A DNA stretch of 64,000 nucleotides, taken from assembly GCA_029204225.1 (NCBI GenBank), contig CM055101.1:39831961-39895960 (forward strand), read 5' to 3'. The first letter of the stretch is position 1, and each line of letters starts with the position of its first letter. Source of the DNA: Diphasiastrum complanatum. Lineage: Eukaryota; Streptophyta; Lycopodiopsida; Lycopodiales; Lycopodiaceae. The notes beneath the pieces were generated by a model that was not told the origin of the DNA, made no database searches, and was given only the letters and a program-made list of their open reading frames with translations. Positions 11,191 through 21,140 of this stretch are shown here, piece after piece. The position numbers and the translations under genes were made by a program.

Positions 11191-12645
11191 TTGAGCATTT
11201 TATCCAAGAGAGAATCAATAATAGTGAAATTAAACTTGTGAAACCTACACAAATATCTTGAGTTGATGTAGTCTTCTTAGGAAGATAAATTTGTGAGTGT
11301 TACCCTTTAGGACTAGGAGAAAGCACATGATTATTGAGGGAGTGGAAGACTAAGGAATTTTTATGTACTTTTAATATTTATATCACCAGGGCCATAAAAT
11401 AGAAATGTCAACCACTCCAAAGCACAAGGTTTAAAGTTCAAGGGTCCCACTGTCTAGAAAAGAATGCTATTGACTAGGGACTCAGGCTACTAAGTGGAAA
11501 GTTCCGAATCAGTCACTTTAAACCCATTAGCATTGACTAGCATTAACTTGGCCTTGAAAAACTATTGAAGCGGCCCAACACGTGTACCCCAGCAACTTTT
11601 GGTAAGTGATTTGCCGCTAAATGCAGGAAAAGCCACTGCTGGACCGAAAAATCCTCTTGAACAAAAATGTTTCATGAAACTTACAAAAAGGTGTGAGTTG
11701 CTCACAAAGCTCACAAAAGATCTATTTGCGAAATGTCAAAACCCCATGTTCTTTCTTTTAGAAGACGGTGGGGCAGAGAGAGACACACACACACACACAT
11801 GCTAGGAGTTAAATCAAGCACATATTAATAAGCAAGTAATAAGCAAAAAAGAAAATAAAAGCTCATTGCAAGTTACTTATACCAAACACGTTATTCTGAT
11901 TCTCTCGCACATGATAAGACTCTCACTTGAGAAGGAAACAAGATAATCAACCTCCAAATACTTGAAGGAATGCCATGATTGAGAAGAAAAGGGGATCCTT
12001 TATGTTCACCAAAGAGCTCTGTGAACATACAAACAACAAGCTCACATTCAATGCCTCAAAGCTGTTTTAAGCATTTTATCAATTTTATCCTGTGAAGAGA
12101 AAGGCGTCTGTCTATATGAAGTTTTAAACTGTTGGGCAAATATTTGATTTGATTGAGTAGGAAATGGAGCAAAGTATTATATAACCTAATTGCAAAAACA
12201 CCATCGCAGGCCTGTTCTTGAAAGGTTCGGACTTGAAATGGATCACGACTTTGTTTATTATAAGAGTTGAAGGACAGATATCTGGTCTGGACATTATTGG
12301 TTTTTCAAAGGTTGAAAAATGAGGTTGCAACTTATTCAAAAGAGCACATTGCAGAAATAGTAGATTTACAGTAAGAAGTCAAATAGCTTAAAAGGAACAT
12401 TTCAAACAAAAAACTCAACAAAGTATGACATGTAAACTTGATATCTATCCTATCACAAGAGAACATCCAGTACATAATCTACACTCATATCAGGCCCATA
12501 ACAACAAAGCAAGAGATTCAGAAATAACGCTTTAACAACTTGACCCTATACCCTAGAATCTAAACCCTAAACTCTGGCCTGGCTAAAGGGCTGCACAAAG
12601 ATTATCATCACCCATGTACCAACATCCAAAAAAAGTATAAAAAGT
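11191..12645. other. No gene seen; region beyond the 3' end of the AT-hook gene
   Basis: No supported coding region. Contains an (AC)9 run near 11791-11808. The part nearest 12645 probably includes the 3' UTR of the AT-hook gene on the minus strand, but no clear polyadenylation signal can be assigned. Confidence 0.45.
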
Positions 12646-13305
12646 TCAGGAGTGCTCAGTCTGACAAGCAGTAGGAGATTGCATTGGAGGTAAAGAACTT
12701 GGTTGCATCACATTAGTGTACTCGTTAGATACCGGAGATGGTGTCACGTGATACTGAGCTAGATTAGGCACATCATCTGGGGGTAATTTTGCATCTGCTA
12801 CTGACAGAACTGGCAGAGGAGGTGCAGCCGGCTGCGCACTTGACAACCGAGGGACTGTATGTGCAGGAACTGATACAGGCATAGGGGTATGGTATGCAAT
12901 AGGTAAGACAACATTTTCTTCTCTTTTAGCCAACTTCACGTTTGGCGCTATGTCGGTCTCCTTCGTTATGGGTAATGACAAGCCAGGCCCAAAAACAACC
13001 CCTCTCAAAACTGTGTCAGTGCTTCCTACTCTTACAGTAAGGATGTAGCCGGCATCAAAGCAGCCATCTAGAGTACCATGAACTGGCTGCCCTATGATTA
13101 AATCATCTGCAACCATGGTCGTGGTTGTGGTCATGGGCCTTACACCATCGCCGCTTTTCTTCCTTGCCCTCCTTGCTTTAGGCAATACCCCATTGGTACC
13201 TGCCTGCGCTTGTGCCAGCATATCGCTTTTGCTGGGTCGTCCACGCTTTCGCTTCACAGTGGTGACCATGGGGGTAATAGCACTCGGTTCGGAGCCCATA
13301 TCCAT
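12646..13305 (-). CDS. AT-hook motif-containing protein (host gene)
   Basis: A 219-residue frame, intact and with codon use unlike the surrounding relics. It is probably a nuclear DNA-binding protein. Residues 18-26 form an AT-hook (KRKRGRPSK), followed by a basic patch (KARRARKK, 43-50). Residues about 71-132 hold a conserved segment (GTLDGCFDAGYILTVRVG, then LRGVVFGPG, then APNVKLAKREE) that, from memory, matches small plant AT-hook proteins such as the Arabidopsis At5g52890-type group; the tail is Pro/Ser/Thr-rich. An upstream in-frame ATG at 13347 exists, but the 14 residues it would add are read from a pyrimidine tract ending TGCATCCAG, a splice acceptor, so I start at 13305 (MDMGSEP). 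AT-hooks bind the minor groove of AT-rich DNA; the targets are unknown. Confidence 0.75.
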   Translation of the reverse strand: MDMGSEPSAITPMVTTVKRKRGRPSKSDMLAQAQAGTNGVLPKARRARKKSGDGVRPMTTTTTMVADDLIIGQPVHGTLDGCFDAGYILTVRVGSTDTVLRGVVFGPGLSLPITKETDIAPNVKLAKREENVVLPIAYHTPMPVSVPAHTVPRLSSAQPAAPPLPVLSVADAKLPPDDVPNLAQYHVTPSPVSNEYTNVMQPSSLPPMQSPTACQTEHS

Positions 13306-13311
13306 TGCTTG

Positions 13312-13430
13312 CTGGATGCAGTAAAACAAGAGAAGAACAGAAGCCACTGATCTTTCTCAAAGCTGAAGCAAAATGTAAACTGCAACTGAGCTAAATTTGG
13401 CCATAAAAGCAATGCTGCAAAAATACTTAC
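13312..13430 (-). other. Likely 5'-UTR intron of the AT-hook gene
   Basis: On the minus strand a TTTCG|GTAAGT donor (GT at 13430-13429) and a TGCATCCAG acceptor preceded by a T/C-rich tract enclose 119 bp. The start codon follows 6 bases after the acceptor. Size and splice-site context are normal for plants. The upstream exon begins at 13431; its 5' end is not visible. Confidence 0.6.
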
Positions 13431-13439
13431 CGAAATTAT

Positions 13440-16400
13440 CACGTATGTCTTGAATACATAGGTAATACATTCATCATAAAAAGCTGAAATTAATCTAGCT
13501 CATCTTGATGTTTACTATTGTGTTGTTGGAATCAGTGAAAAGATGGACCCAAAACAGCTTCGTGAAAAAACAATAAGACATGCATTTTCTATGTTGCTTA
13601 TGGATATTTTCCTAGTTTTCCAAATATTTGAGTCGACTAATTAACAATGCCATTTTGTACAAACCATCATATAAGCTTAGCCCCAACACATAGTGTAAAC
13701 TATGAAAAAGCAGCTAACAGACATATACTCTTGGGGGCCGACAACCTCAGGGGCCTTGCACTCCCCTGTAGCTACCTCAAGGCAGCCGTCACTGCCTCTT
13801 AGACATCCTTATTGCTTGTGCACACTGCACAGCACTCCCTACTATTTAGGCAGCTTTCTCCATTTTCGGCCCATCTTAGGTCCTAAGTAGTTTTTAGTCC
13901 TCAAGGCAGCCCGTCATTGTCCATTGTGTTCTTTCTTTGTTTTAGAACGTAAATACATAATGTTATATTACACTTTACGGAGGTCATTAGATTATTTTGT
14001 TCCCAAATAATAATAATATGCTCATTAAAAGAGCCATGATGGGCACAAAGTCCAATGGGGAGGAAAGTGAAGAGTACTTGCTGACAAAGCCCATACAGAT
14101 AAAGCTATGCACTTGATCTTAGCCAGCAATTTGCAAAAACAAAACATCTTCGCTGCACCAGATATTCATGGATGAGGATCTCACACAGAGAAAGGTACGA
14201 GAGAGGAAGCAACTATTAAGGGAGACTCAAGGACAGGATGAATTGTTCAGAGAGATGGTCAACCAATTAAACAACAAGACGTGCATGTCGTGGATTCCCC
14301 TGGGCCACATTGGCCTACAGAGGTCCAGTTTTTGGGCAAGTGGAAGAGCCCCAATGACACGTTCCTCTTTGTTGCAGATTAGATTGTGGAACTACAATGG
14401 CATTTGCTCTTTTTTGAAGGCACATAATATACAGAGTTCCCTTTGACAGAAAAAGATCATTGTTTGCATAGAGAAACATGAGAGTTAAACACCCATGAAT
14501 ACAGGATTTGCGTACAGTTCAGTCTTTTGCTTGGCCACCAAATGGTCAGACGAGGTTCATGGCAAGTGACCTGCCTTTTCAGTCAACAGCATCATATTCC
14601 ATCATAATTAGCACTCTTGATATCTACAGACTACAGGTCTATGAAGATATATTGAGGTTGGATAGCGATGTATAAAGGGCGACTTCTTAGTTCCCACCAA
14701 AAGGGCCAGGTCATCCATCTTTGTCATATAAGGTATTCCATCCGCTTTTTGAATGTATTAGCCAGAGTTCGTAATTGTCTAAGATGGGAGAGGTCCTTTG
14801 ATTAGGGAATGATAATGCCCGTAAAGCAGATACATTGCTATATTTGACTTCTCAAGGAACCGTTGCAATTACAAAGGATATGAGACTTCTATGGACATCA
14901 AAACGTGATAAGATACGTGTACCATCATCTGGAAGAGTATCCACCTTAGAGTAACTTTTCTTTTATGTGGATTTGAATAGTAATTGCTATTTATTTGATA
15001 CAAATGTTTATGAAACAGATACCCTATGAACCCTTATGTGAAGAGAGCAGATAAAGTATGGAATATTATTCCAGCAGGCTAGAGCCACGGACATGATTTC
15101 TATGTGAACAAATGAGACCAGAGCCTGTATGGCAGTGAATCCTATGAGCTCAGTGTTAATGATGATATTATCCCAAGTAAAATTGAGTCTTTAAAGTTTA
15201 TATATGTGAACAATTGCACTCCACTGGGACCCCTTAAGTGTACGTAGACTAAAAAGAGATTTGGTTATTAGGACAAGAAAGATTGGGTGAGAACCAGAGA
15301 TGTGTGAACTTACACTTGGAAGATGAGAGTTTCTAAAAAAATTAAAAAGACTGGACATTCAGAGCTATGGCCCCAGGGCCCCACTAAATTTTGATAAGCA
15401 CATGTGAAGTTAAATAGAACACCTGACCAAGCTTGTGCATTTGAATGCTATGATTCTGTTTTACTTGGCATGTTAGAAAATGATGGAGGAAATTCCGTTT
15501 TCTTTGAATCATAAAGGTTTCTCTAAGATACATATCGATTAAAAGTTGCTCAATCTAAGAGGGAATCTGACCACAATAAAAGATTGCTGATACAGGATAA
15601 TTCCAGAATGGATGTACTATCAAAGATCATTAATGAAAAAAAACATCCTTTATGACAAAAAAGTAGTATATCCAGCCATGGATGGATTTTCAACTTCTCA
15701 ATCCAACTAAAATTCTCTATGGAGATAGAATAGTTGCAGCGAGCCAGTGATGTAACAACTGAGATACACTTGGAACAAGCAGTTTATGCGTCGGTAAGCA
15801 TTTAGGCAGGAATTTAATTCAGGGGTACGTCCCTAGAGAGCAATACATATGGTGTTTAACAGTCAGTTTATTAGTTGCTATAAATAAGCAACTGCTATAC
15901 ACAGGTAACTGCCCTTGATAAGCACTTATTATTAATGGGTACGTAGTACCTACCAAATCTAAAAATGAAAAACATGCATGGTGTACTCAACTGCATGCTT
16001 CTGGTAAGACAATTATTATATTTTACTAAGAGTGTTACATGTAGGGTCGCCGGAACTTTTGATGAAATGGGTGAAAAGAATTTACATTCCTTCACAGTGC
16101 TCTGTACTGATTCTCTAATTACTCATTTCAAATCACTATAATCTGGAGTCTCAATAGAAATTGTGGGGAACAGAGGTTCAATTTAGTTGCAGGATGCTCA
16201 GTTGGGTTGAAGAGTTATATAATATGGTAGTAACATCGTGTTTTTGTTTTGTTATCTACGTCAAAGAATATAGAGGGATCTGTTTTTTGAAGTACTCTGA
16301 ATCCTATTGGATCCACCACTCTCTCTTGGTACTAAATCTATTGCATGGATAGATCAGTAAATGGGCATAGACATATATGATTATGAAGAATTGTTTGGGA

Positions 16401-16800
16401 CAATTGTGAGCTTCATATGAGAATAAGTCATCTTTCAAGTATAGAATACTTAAAAACTGGTTGACATACTGTTAAAGTTAACAATGGTTTTTGGATTGGA
16501 AGTTTTAATGTATTTCTTAAGTTGGAACCAAGATGTGGTAAGATTTGTAGAAGGGTATAGATCACACCGCCTTGAATATTTTAGAATTCTAAAGTTACCA
16601 TATAGACTAAGGATAGCCTAGTGATTGAACCGAAATCTGATGATTTTGTCAACTGATTGGATTAAGGTTGATATGCCTAGGGCATATGTTAAATTTACAA
16701 TGTAGGTAAAGTGATGTTCACATGAAGCTAGTTGTTTAAGATTGTATCTTATATTTAGCCTTATGGAGTAAATTCACAGTAATTGTTTGTCTATGTATAT
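13440..16800. other. No gene seen; upstream of the AT-hook gene
   Basis: AT-rich sequence with short chance frames. A frame at 14168-14446 starts with a charged, helix-like stretch (DEDLTQRKVRERKQLLRETQ) but has no recognisable partner and soon loses protein character. The promoter and first exon of the AT-hook gene probably lie near 13.5-14 kb, but no motif marks them. Confidence 0.4.
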
Positions 16801-16805
16801 ATACA

Positions 16806-16988
16806 TTAACAAAGCAATGGAGATTACGGAACGCAATCAAGATATATAGTGTGGCTCAGGCAGCGATTCTAGCTCAGATATATATTTAACAAAGCAATCG
16901 AGAATAAGGAAAGGAATCAAGATATATAGCGTGGCTCAGAAGCGATTCTAGCACGGATATATACAACGTGGCAAAACGCGATTCTAGG
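16806..16988. repeat. Tandem repeat, about 80-bp unit
   Basis: Two near-full units (16806-16885 and 16886-16963) share TTAACAAAGCAATSGAGAWTA, AATCAAGATATATAGYGTGG and GCGATTCTAGC. A third, partial copy of the GTGG...GCGATTCTAG portion follows to 16988. Confidence 0.7.
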
Positions 16989-16999
16989 ATCAACGTGAG

Positions 17000-18649
17000 C
17001 AGCAGTCAGACAAGATATCAAAGATGGAGGACGTGACAGTAACCGATATGGTTGGGGTGGGTGGTCCCTTGTGGTCCAAGGGAACTTATAGAGATCAAGC
17101 TGATCCTGATGGTCGCCCCAGGTGCTGGCTGTGGAGGTCGCTCATCAGATAGCTGTAATTTTTAACAAAGAAATTGAGATTACCTTTCCAGCGTTTCTGA
17201 TCTCTAAGCATCCCTCAATATATTATCAAGAAAGAAGATTGTGAAGAAGGAAGATCACGGCCAGCAGGTTGCACTTTGATACCTGGTTTTTTTTGTTTAA
17301 AAAAAAAACGTTCTGACCCAGTACGTTCCGGAACATACTGTACGTTCCGGCCCAAAAGGGTTGGAACAGGTTTCTAAGGATGTATGTGAGATGATACGCA
17401 AAGTAGATAAATGTACATTCATTAGGACTACTTATTTGTTTATAAGCATATTGCCTTCGGGTACAGTTCCAACATGTATGCTTGAGCATTGATTGCTAAA
17501 TTTAGAGCATACGATTTTAGGTGTAGGATCACTTTTTGGCCGAACGTGGATTTAATTGCATTGTAAAATATTCCTGCTTCCACATTGAGTTACATATTAT
17601 GCAAGCACCAAGGTATACTCCAATCTCTAATAAGCAATTGGATGTAGATGGATTAAATATCTAGATTGCATCCCACATTGGAAACTTTCTTGGGAAGTTA
17701 TGTGAGGACAATTCACTTTCTTCTAGTAATTATGGTTCCCTAACTTCCATGTGAGGTGTCACAGTGCACTACTAGTGGTGCATGGGCCTTGGAGGGTATA
17801 AGTATACCTGCTGGGCTCTCACTAGTGTATGCTTGATTTGTGATGAGTAGCTAAATGTTGCTGGTGTGACTCCTCTTTCCATGAATCTGATTGATCCATA
17901 GCTTGGGGGCTAGATCCGTACGATCTAGGTTTGGTTGGGTTGGTTTAACCTCTACCAGTTCGCATGTGTTGTTGCTTTGTATGGTATGCTTAGACTAGAA
18001 TCCTGTTGTGAGGACTTTATAATAATAATCACATCCATTCCTGAATCTTTGATTCTTGTCAGGTGGATGGAGGGTCTTGGATCTACCTATAAGGCTTGGA
18101 TCCCTACAAGATGGACTGTGGTGGTATGGGACGCCATAGTTGGGAGTCTACGATGGATGGTGCTGAGGTGTTGGTTCTTGCTGCTCTGCGCTCTCGTTGG
18201 TCACTTGTACTGTTATGCTTCTTGCTGCAGGTCAGCGCATCATGTGATGCTCTCACAAAGCTTGTAAATTGCTTGGATTTGGCTTGGAGTGACAAGCTGC
18301 TTGAGAGTGAGATTGATTCTTGAGGGACTGCGTTGGCAGTGGGAGCTCGTTTTGGCATCAAGAACATTGATCTTGGAGCCAAGAAAGTGGTTCTTGGCAA
18401 GGTTTATGACCCGAAAGGTGCTTGGATTGAGTGTGGGATTTCTGCACTTTGGTGGCGGACAACAGTCAGCAGAAAGAATGATGGAAGGAAAGAAGAAAGA
18501 GCAGGTGTGTGCAGGGGTGCTGCACTTGCTGGATGAAGCTGACATGGAGGCCACGACGGAGTCCAGGGTACGAGCTATGGTGCCATCTCAGCCTCACTGG
18601 ACTGAAAAAGCTCATTAAAGGATTTGTAGACGAGTATCTAAGGCATTTG
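17000..18649. other. No gene assigned; LTR- or promoter-like stretch
   Basis: 17640-17830 contains TCCCACATTGGAAA, a phrase common in plant LTRs, and GGTATAAGTATACC, a TATA-like palindrome, so it may be an LTR or promoter remnant. Frames in 17935-18618 overlap on both strands and match nothing I know. Near 17317-17355 the sequence ACGTTCCGG occurs twice; the first copy sits in the palindrome GTTCCGGAAC. Confidence 0.35.
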
Positions 18650-19237
18650 AATGGGAGCTTCAGCGAAGGGCGTACTTGGATGTAGCATTGATAGCTTGGC
18701 TTCATCCTTTCTGGCTTATGCATGAGACGATGGCCACTGCCCTTGCCTATGGCATATACAAGACAGACTTACCTCAGGCTGCGCCGATCCATGGGGTATC
18801 TGTTGATGTAGGTCGTGCCAGCATGCAAGTCTGTACTGCTGCCTTTAAGAAAGGCCAGCTAAAGATTTTAGGCCAGGCATTTCACAGATCTCCGGTGACC
18901 GGGATTTTGATGAAGTCCTTTTCAATCATTTTGCTGCAAAGTTCAAGGTGGAGTATGAAATAACGTTTTCTTTAATGTCTGTGCAAACCAAAGGCTTCGA
19001 GATACTTGTGAGGAGCTTAAGAATGTACTTAGCACTAATCTAGAGGCCCACTCAGCATGGAGTGCCTTATGGATGAAAAGGATATGAAAGGCTTCATTAA
19101 AAGGAAGGAGTCTGAAAAGTTGGCCGATCATGTGTTACAACATCTTGAAGAACCACCAGAGAAGGCTTTGGCTAAGTCAAGGCTAACCATAGATAAGTTA
19201 CATTCAGTTGTGGTGGTGGATTCCAATGTAGGTGATG
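18650..19237 (+). pseudogene. HSP110/HSP70-like chaperone pseudogene fragment
   Basis: The reading is very close to the nucleotide-binding domain of plant Hsp110-type (SSE-like) Hsp70 proteins. Order of landmarks: LQRRAYLDVALIAWLHPFWL and MHETMATALAYGIYKTDLP (18670-18770), ASMQVCTAAFKKGQLKIL, then DFDEVLFNHFAAKFK in another frame (about 18905-18950), RLRDTCEELKNVLSTNLEA, and MECLMDEKDMKGFIKRKE to TIDKLHSVVVV (19057-19230). It spans roughly residues 150-340 of the family protein. At least three frameshifts, and the loss of both the ATPase start and the substrate-binding domain, make it nonfunctional. No intron-like gap is visible between landmarks, which suggests a processed copy, although no poly(A) tail or target duplication is seen. 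Confidence 0.7.
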
Positions 19238-20816
19238 CGGTAGATACTAACTGTGGCTTGCCTTGGTTCAAGAAGGAGAGATACTTTGCGTCAGATTTAA
19301 AATAATCGAAGAACCAGGCAGAGAAAACAGAGTTGCAGGAATATAAGCGGAAGATCAATGATCAAATCAAGGTTATTCGGTGCTCAGTTGGCATAAAAAA
19401 GGAGACATGCACCCTTCATATCCACCCACAAAGTCTTAGACTATCAACTCCATCATGTATAAATGCTATAGTAACCCTGAATATGTCAATAGCACCCAAC
19501 AATAGGTGCATGTCATCCACATTGATTTCATAAATTTACACAAAGACCAACATACTCAATTCCCTAACCCATGATGATGCTCATAGTTGATGCATGCAAG
19601 CATGCATGTGAATATAAAGGTTATATAAGCAACCATATGAGCCATATATAGACTGTAGAGGTCATGCATGTGTAAATGAAGGTCACAAATTGGATCTTGA
19701 AGCTCCTGCATGTAATTAAAGATAGCATGCAAGTGAGAATGGATGATTTGCATGTGCCTATAGATGGGTAGATAGTGAACATCATATGCTTTACAAAAGG
19801 CTAATTCATGTGATTGGCTCTCACAATGCCAAAAACATAGGGTACTTTGTGGCTAATTTAAATGACATCTTGCAAGTCATTGGAACTCTACGTTGAGACT
19901 CTTGGCTAAGGTCATGGGATCTTTGCACGCAAGTTTCCTTAACTTCACGAGTGAGAATGCATGAATTTATTTGATTTCAAACACTCATTATCATGCACCC
20001 GAACACAAAGTAAGTCCAATGAAAGCTAGTAACTTTTTATTTACTTTTTTTTCTTGATTGAAGGGCAAAGCAAGGTAGTCGATAATACTCGCTTATTGTT
20101 TTAAAAGAGACCAATGAAATCATGGCTTCCCATATGCTAGTGCATGCCCATCATATCATTATTATTTTTTACTAGCGTGAAGGAACAACTTTGCAATTTG
20201 CTATTTGATCAAAAAAATTATTTGAAGAAAAAGAGTGTAGTGCTATACCACCAGCACAAAGGATGCTCTTGATCATGAAGGACATCACAAAGTAGGTTGA
20301 TAGACTTTACAGGTGTATTGATTAGCCAAAGACTCAAGCAAGTCATCCAAGGACGAGGAGCACATCTCTTGATTGAGACAAGTTAATATAGTCAATGGAC
20401 TGACATTATCCAACAACTTCCATCATCTAACCTATAGGTTTGTGTGGTTACACAAGAACTCTCTAGTGGCATTCTTGCACCTCAAACTAGTCACCTAATA
20501 AAAAGTGCAGCCCTCTTGAAATCCTAACGTTTCTAAAAGTAGTGCATACAAACCCTACTTCTTGGTGCAAACAATAGTATGATTACGCAAATAGAAGATA
20601 CATGACCAAGCTACACTCATTGACCAGAAGTGATGTAAAGTTTCTCAAGCTAACTCAGTTATTTCACCATTTGATTCATTGCTAGGCTCATGTGTCGGGG
20701 GCGTTAGTTCCTCCAAGACTTTGTTGACTCAATCTCATAGTATAAGGTTCAATGTATGTTATATTTAGCATGGTCTTTTCCATAGTACAAGGAACAAATA
20801 CACTTCGCATTGTCTT
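19238..20816. other. No gene seen
   Basis: Short chance frames only. An 8-bp perfect inverted repeat with a 2-base loop, ATGCATGC-AA-GCATGCAT, lies at 19590-19607 and overlaps RY-type (CATGCA) motifs, which recur through 19590-19740. Confidence 0.4.
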
Positions 20817-21140
20817 GTGCTAGCTGATCATTTAGGAGCAGTGAAAAATCAAAACTCAAAAATCAAGTATGGTGAAAAGATTACTCGCCCTATCGAATAC
20901 GCTATGTCTAGGCAGGCCATCGACCGGTCATGTGGGCACATCTTCATCTGCTCATGGGGCTGCTACAAGACAAGGTTCATAGCTTCCACACAGGCTATCA
21001 CACAGTGGAACATCTTCGGGAAGAGCACACTAGAGTTGCATTGGTTGGCCAAGAGGGTTTTGTCACAGGATAGTTCAGCTAGTGCATGCGAGCGGAATTG
21101 GCCCACTTGCTCATGTGTGCCCTAATTTGGCAGCATTTTT
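20817..21140 (+). pseudogene. hAT-type transposase C-terminal fragment
   Basis: The frame ends with ELHWLAKRVLSQDSSASACERNWPTCSCV. Rows of the type (A/L)xRVLSQxxSASxCERNWS are the hallmark of the hAT C-terminal dimerisation domain in plants. Upstream residues in the same frame are less clear. The normal continuation (an IH...RN stretch) is lost to frameshift and a stop. Confidence 0.55.

Noticed and set aside
13094..13324. Plus-strand frame opposite the AT-hook gene, hydrophobic
   Set aside because: Antisense shadow of a conserved coding region; no homology of its own.
13306..13347. N-terminal extension of the AT-hook protein (MASVLLLFYCIQQ), which looks like a signal peptide
   Set aside because: It reads through a pyrimidine tract and splice acceptor; a secretory signal would contradict a nuclear DNA-binding protein.
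14168..14446. Possible small gene with charged N terminus
   Set aside because: No homologous motif, no splice or promoter context, and protein character fades after 40 codons.
18104..18554. Overlapping frames on both strands at 18.0-18.6 kb as a gene upstream of the HSP110 fragment
   Set aside because: Two strands and three frames are open together, which reflects composition; no recognisable motif.
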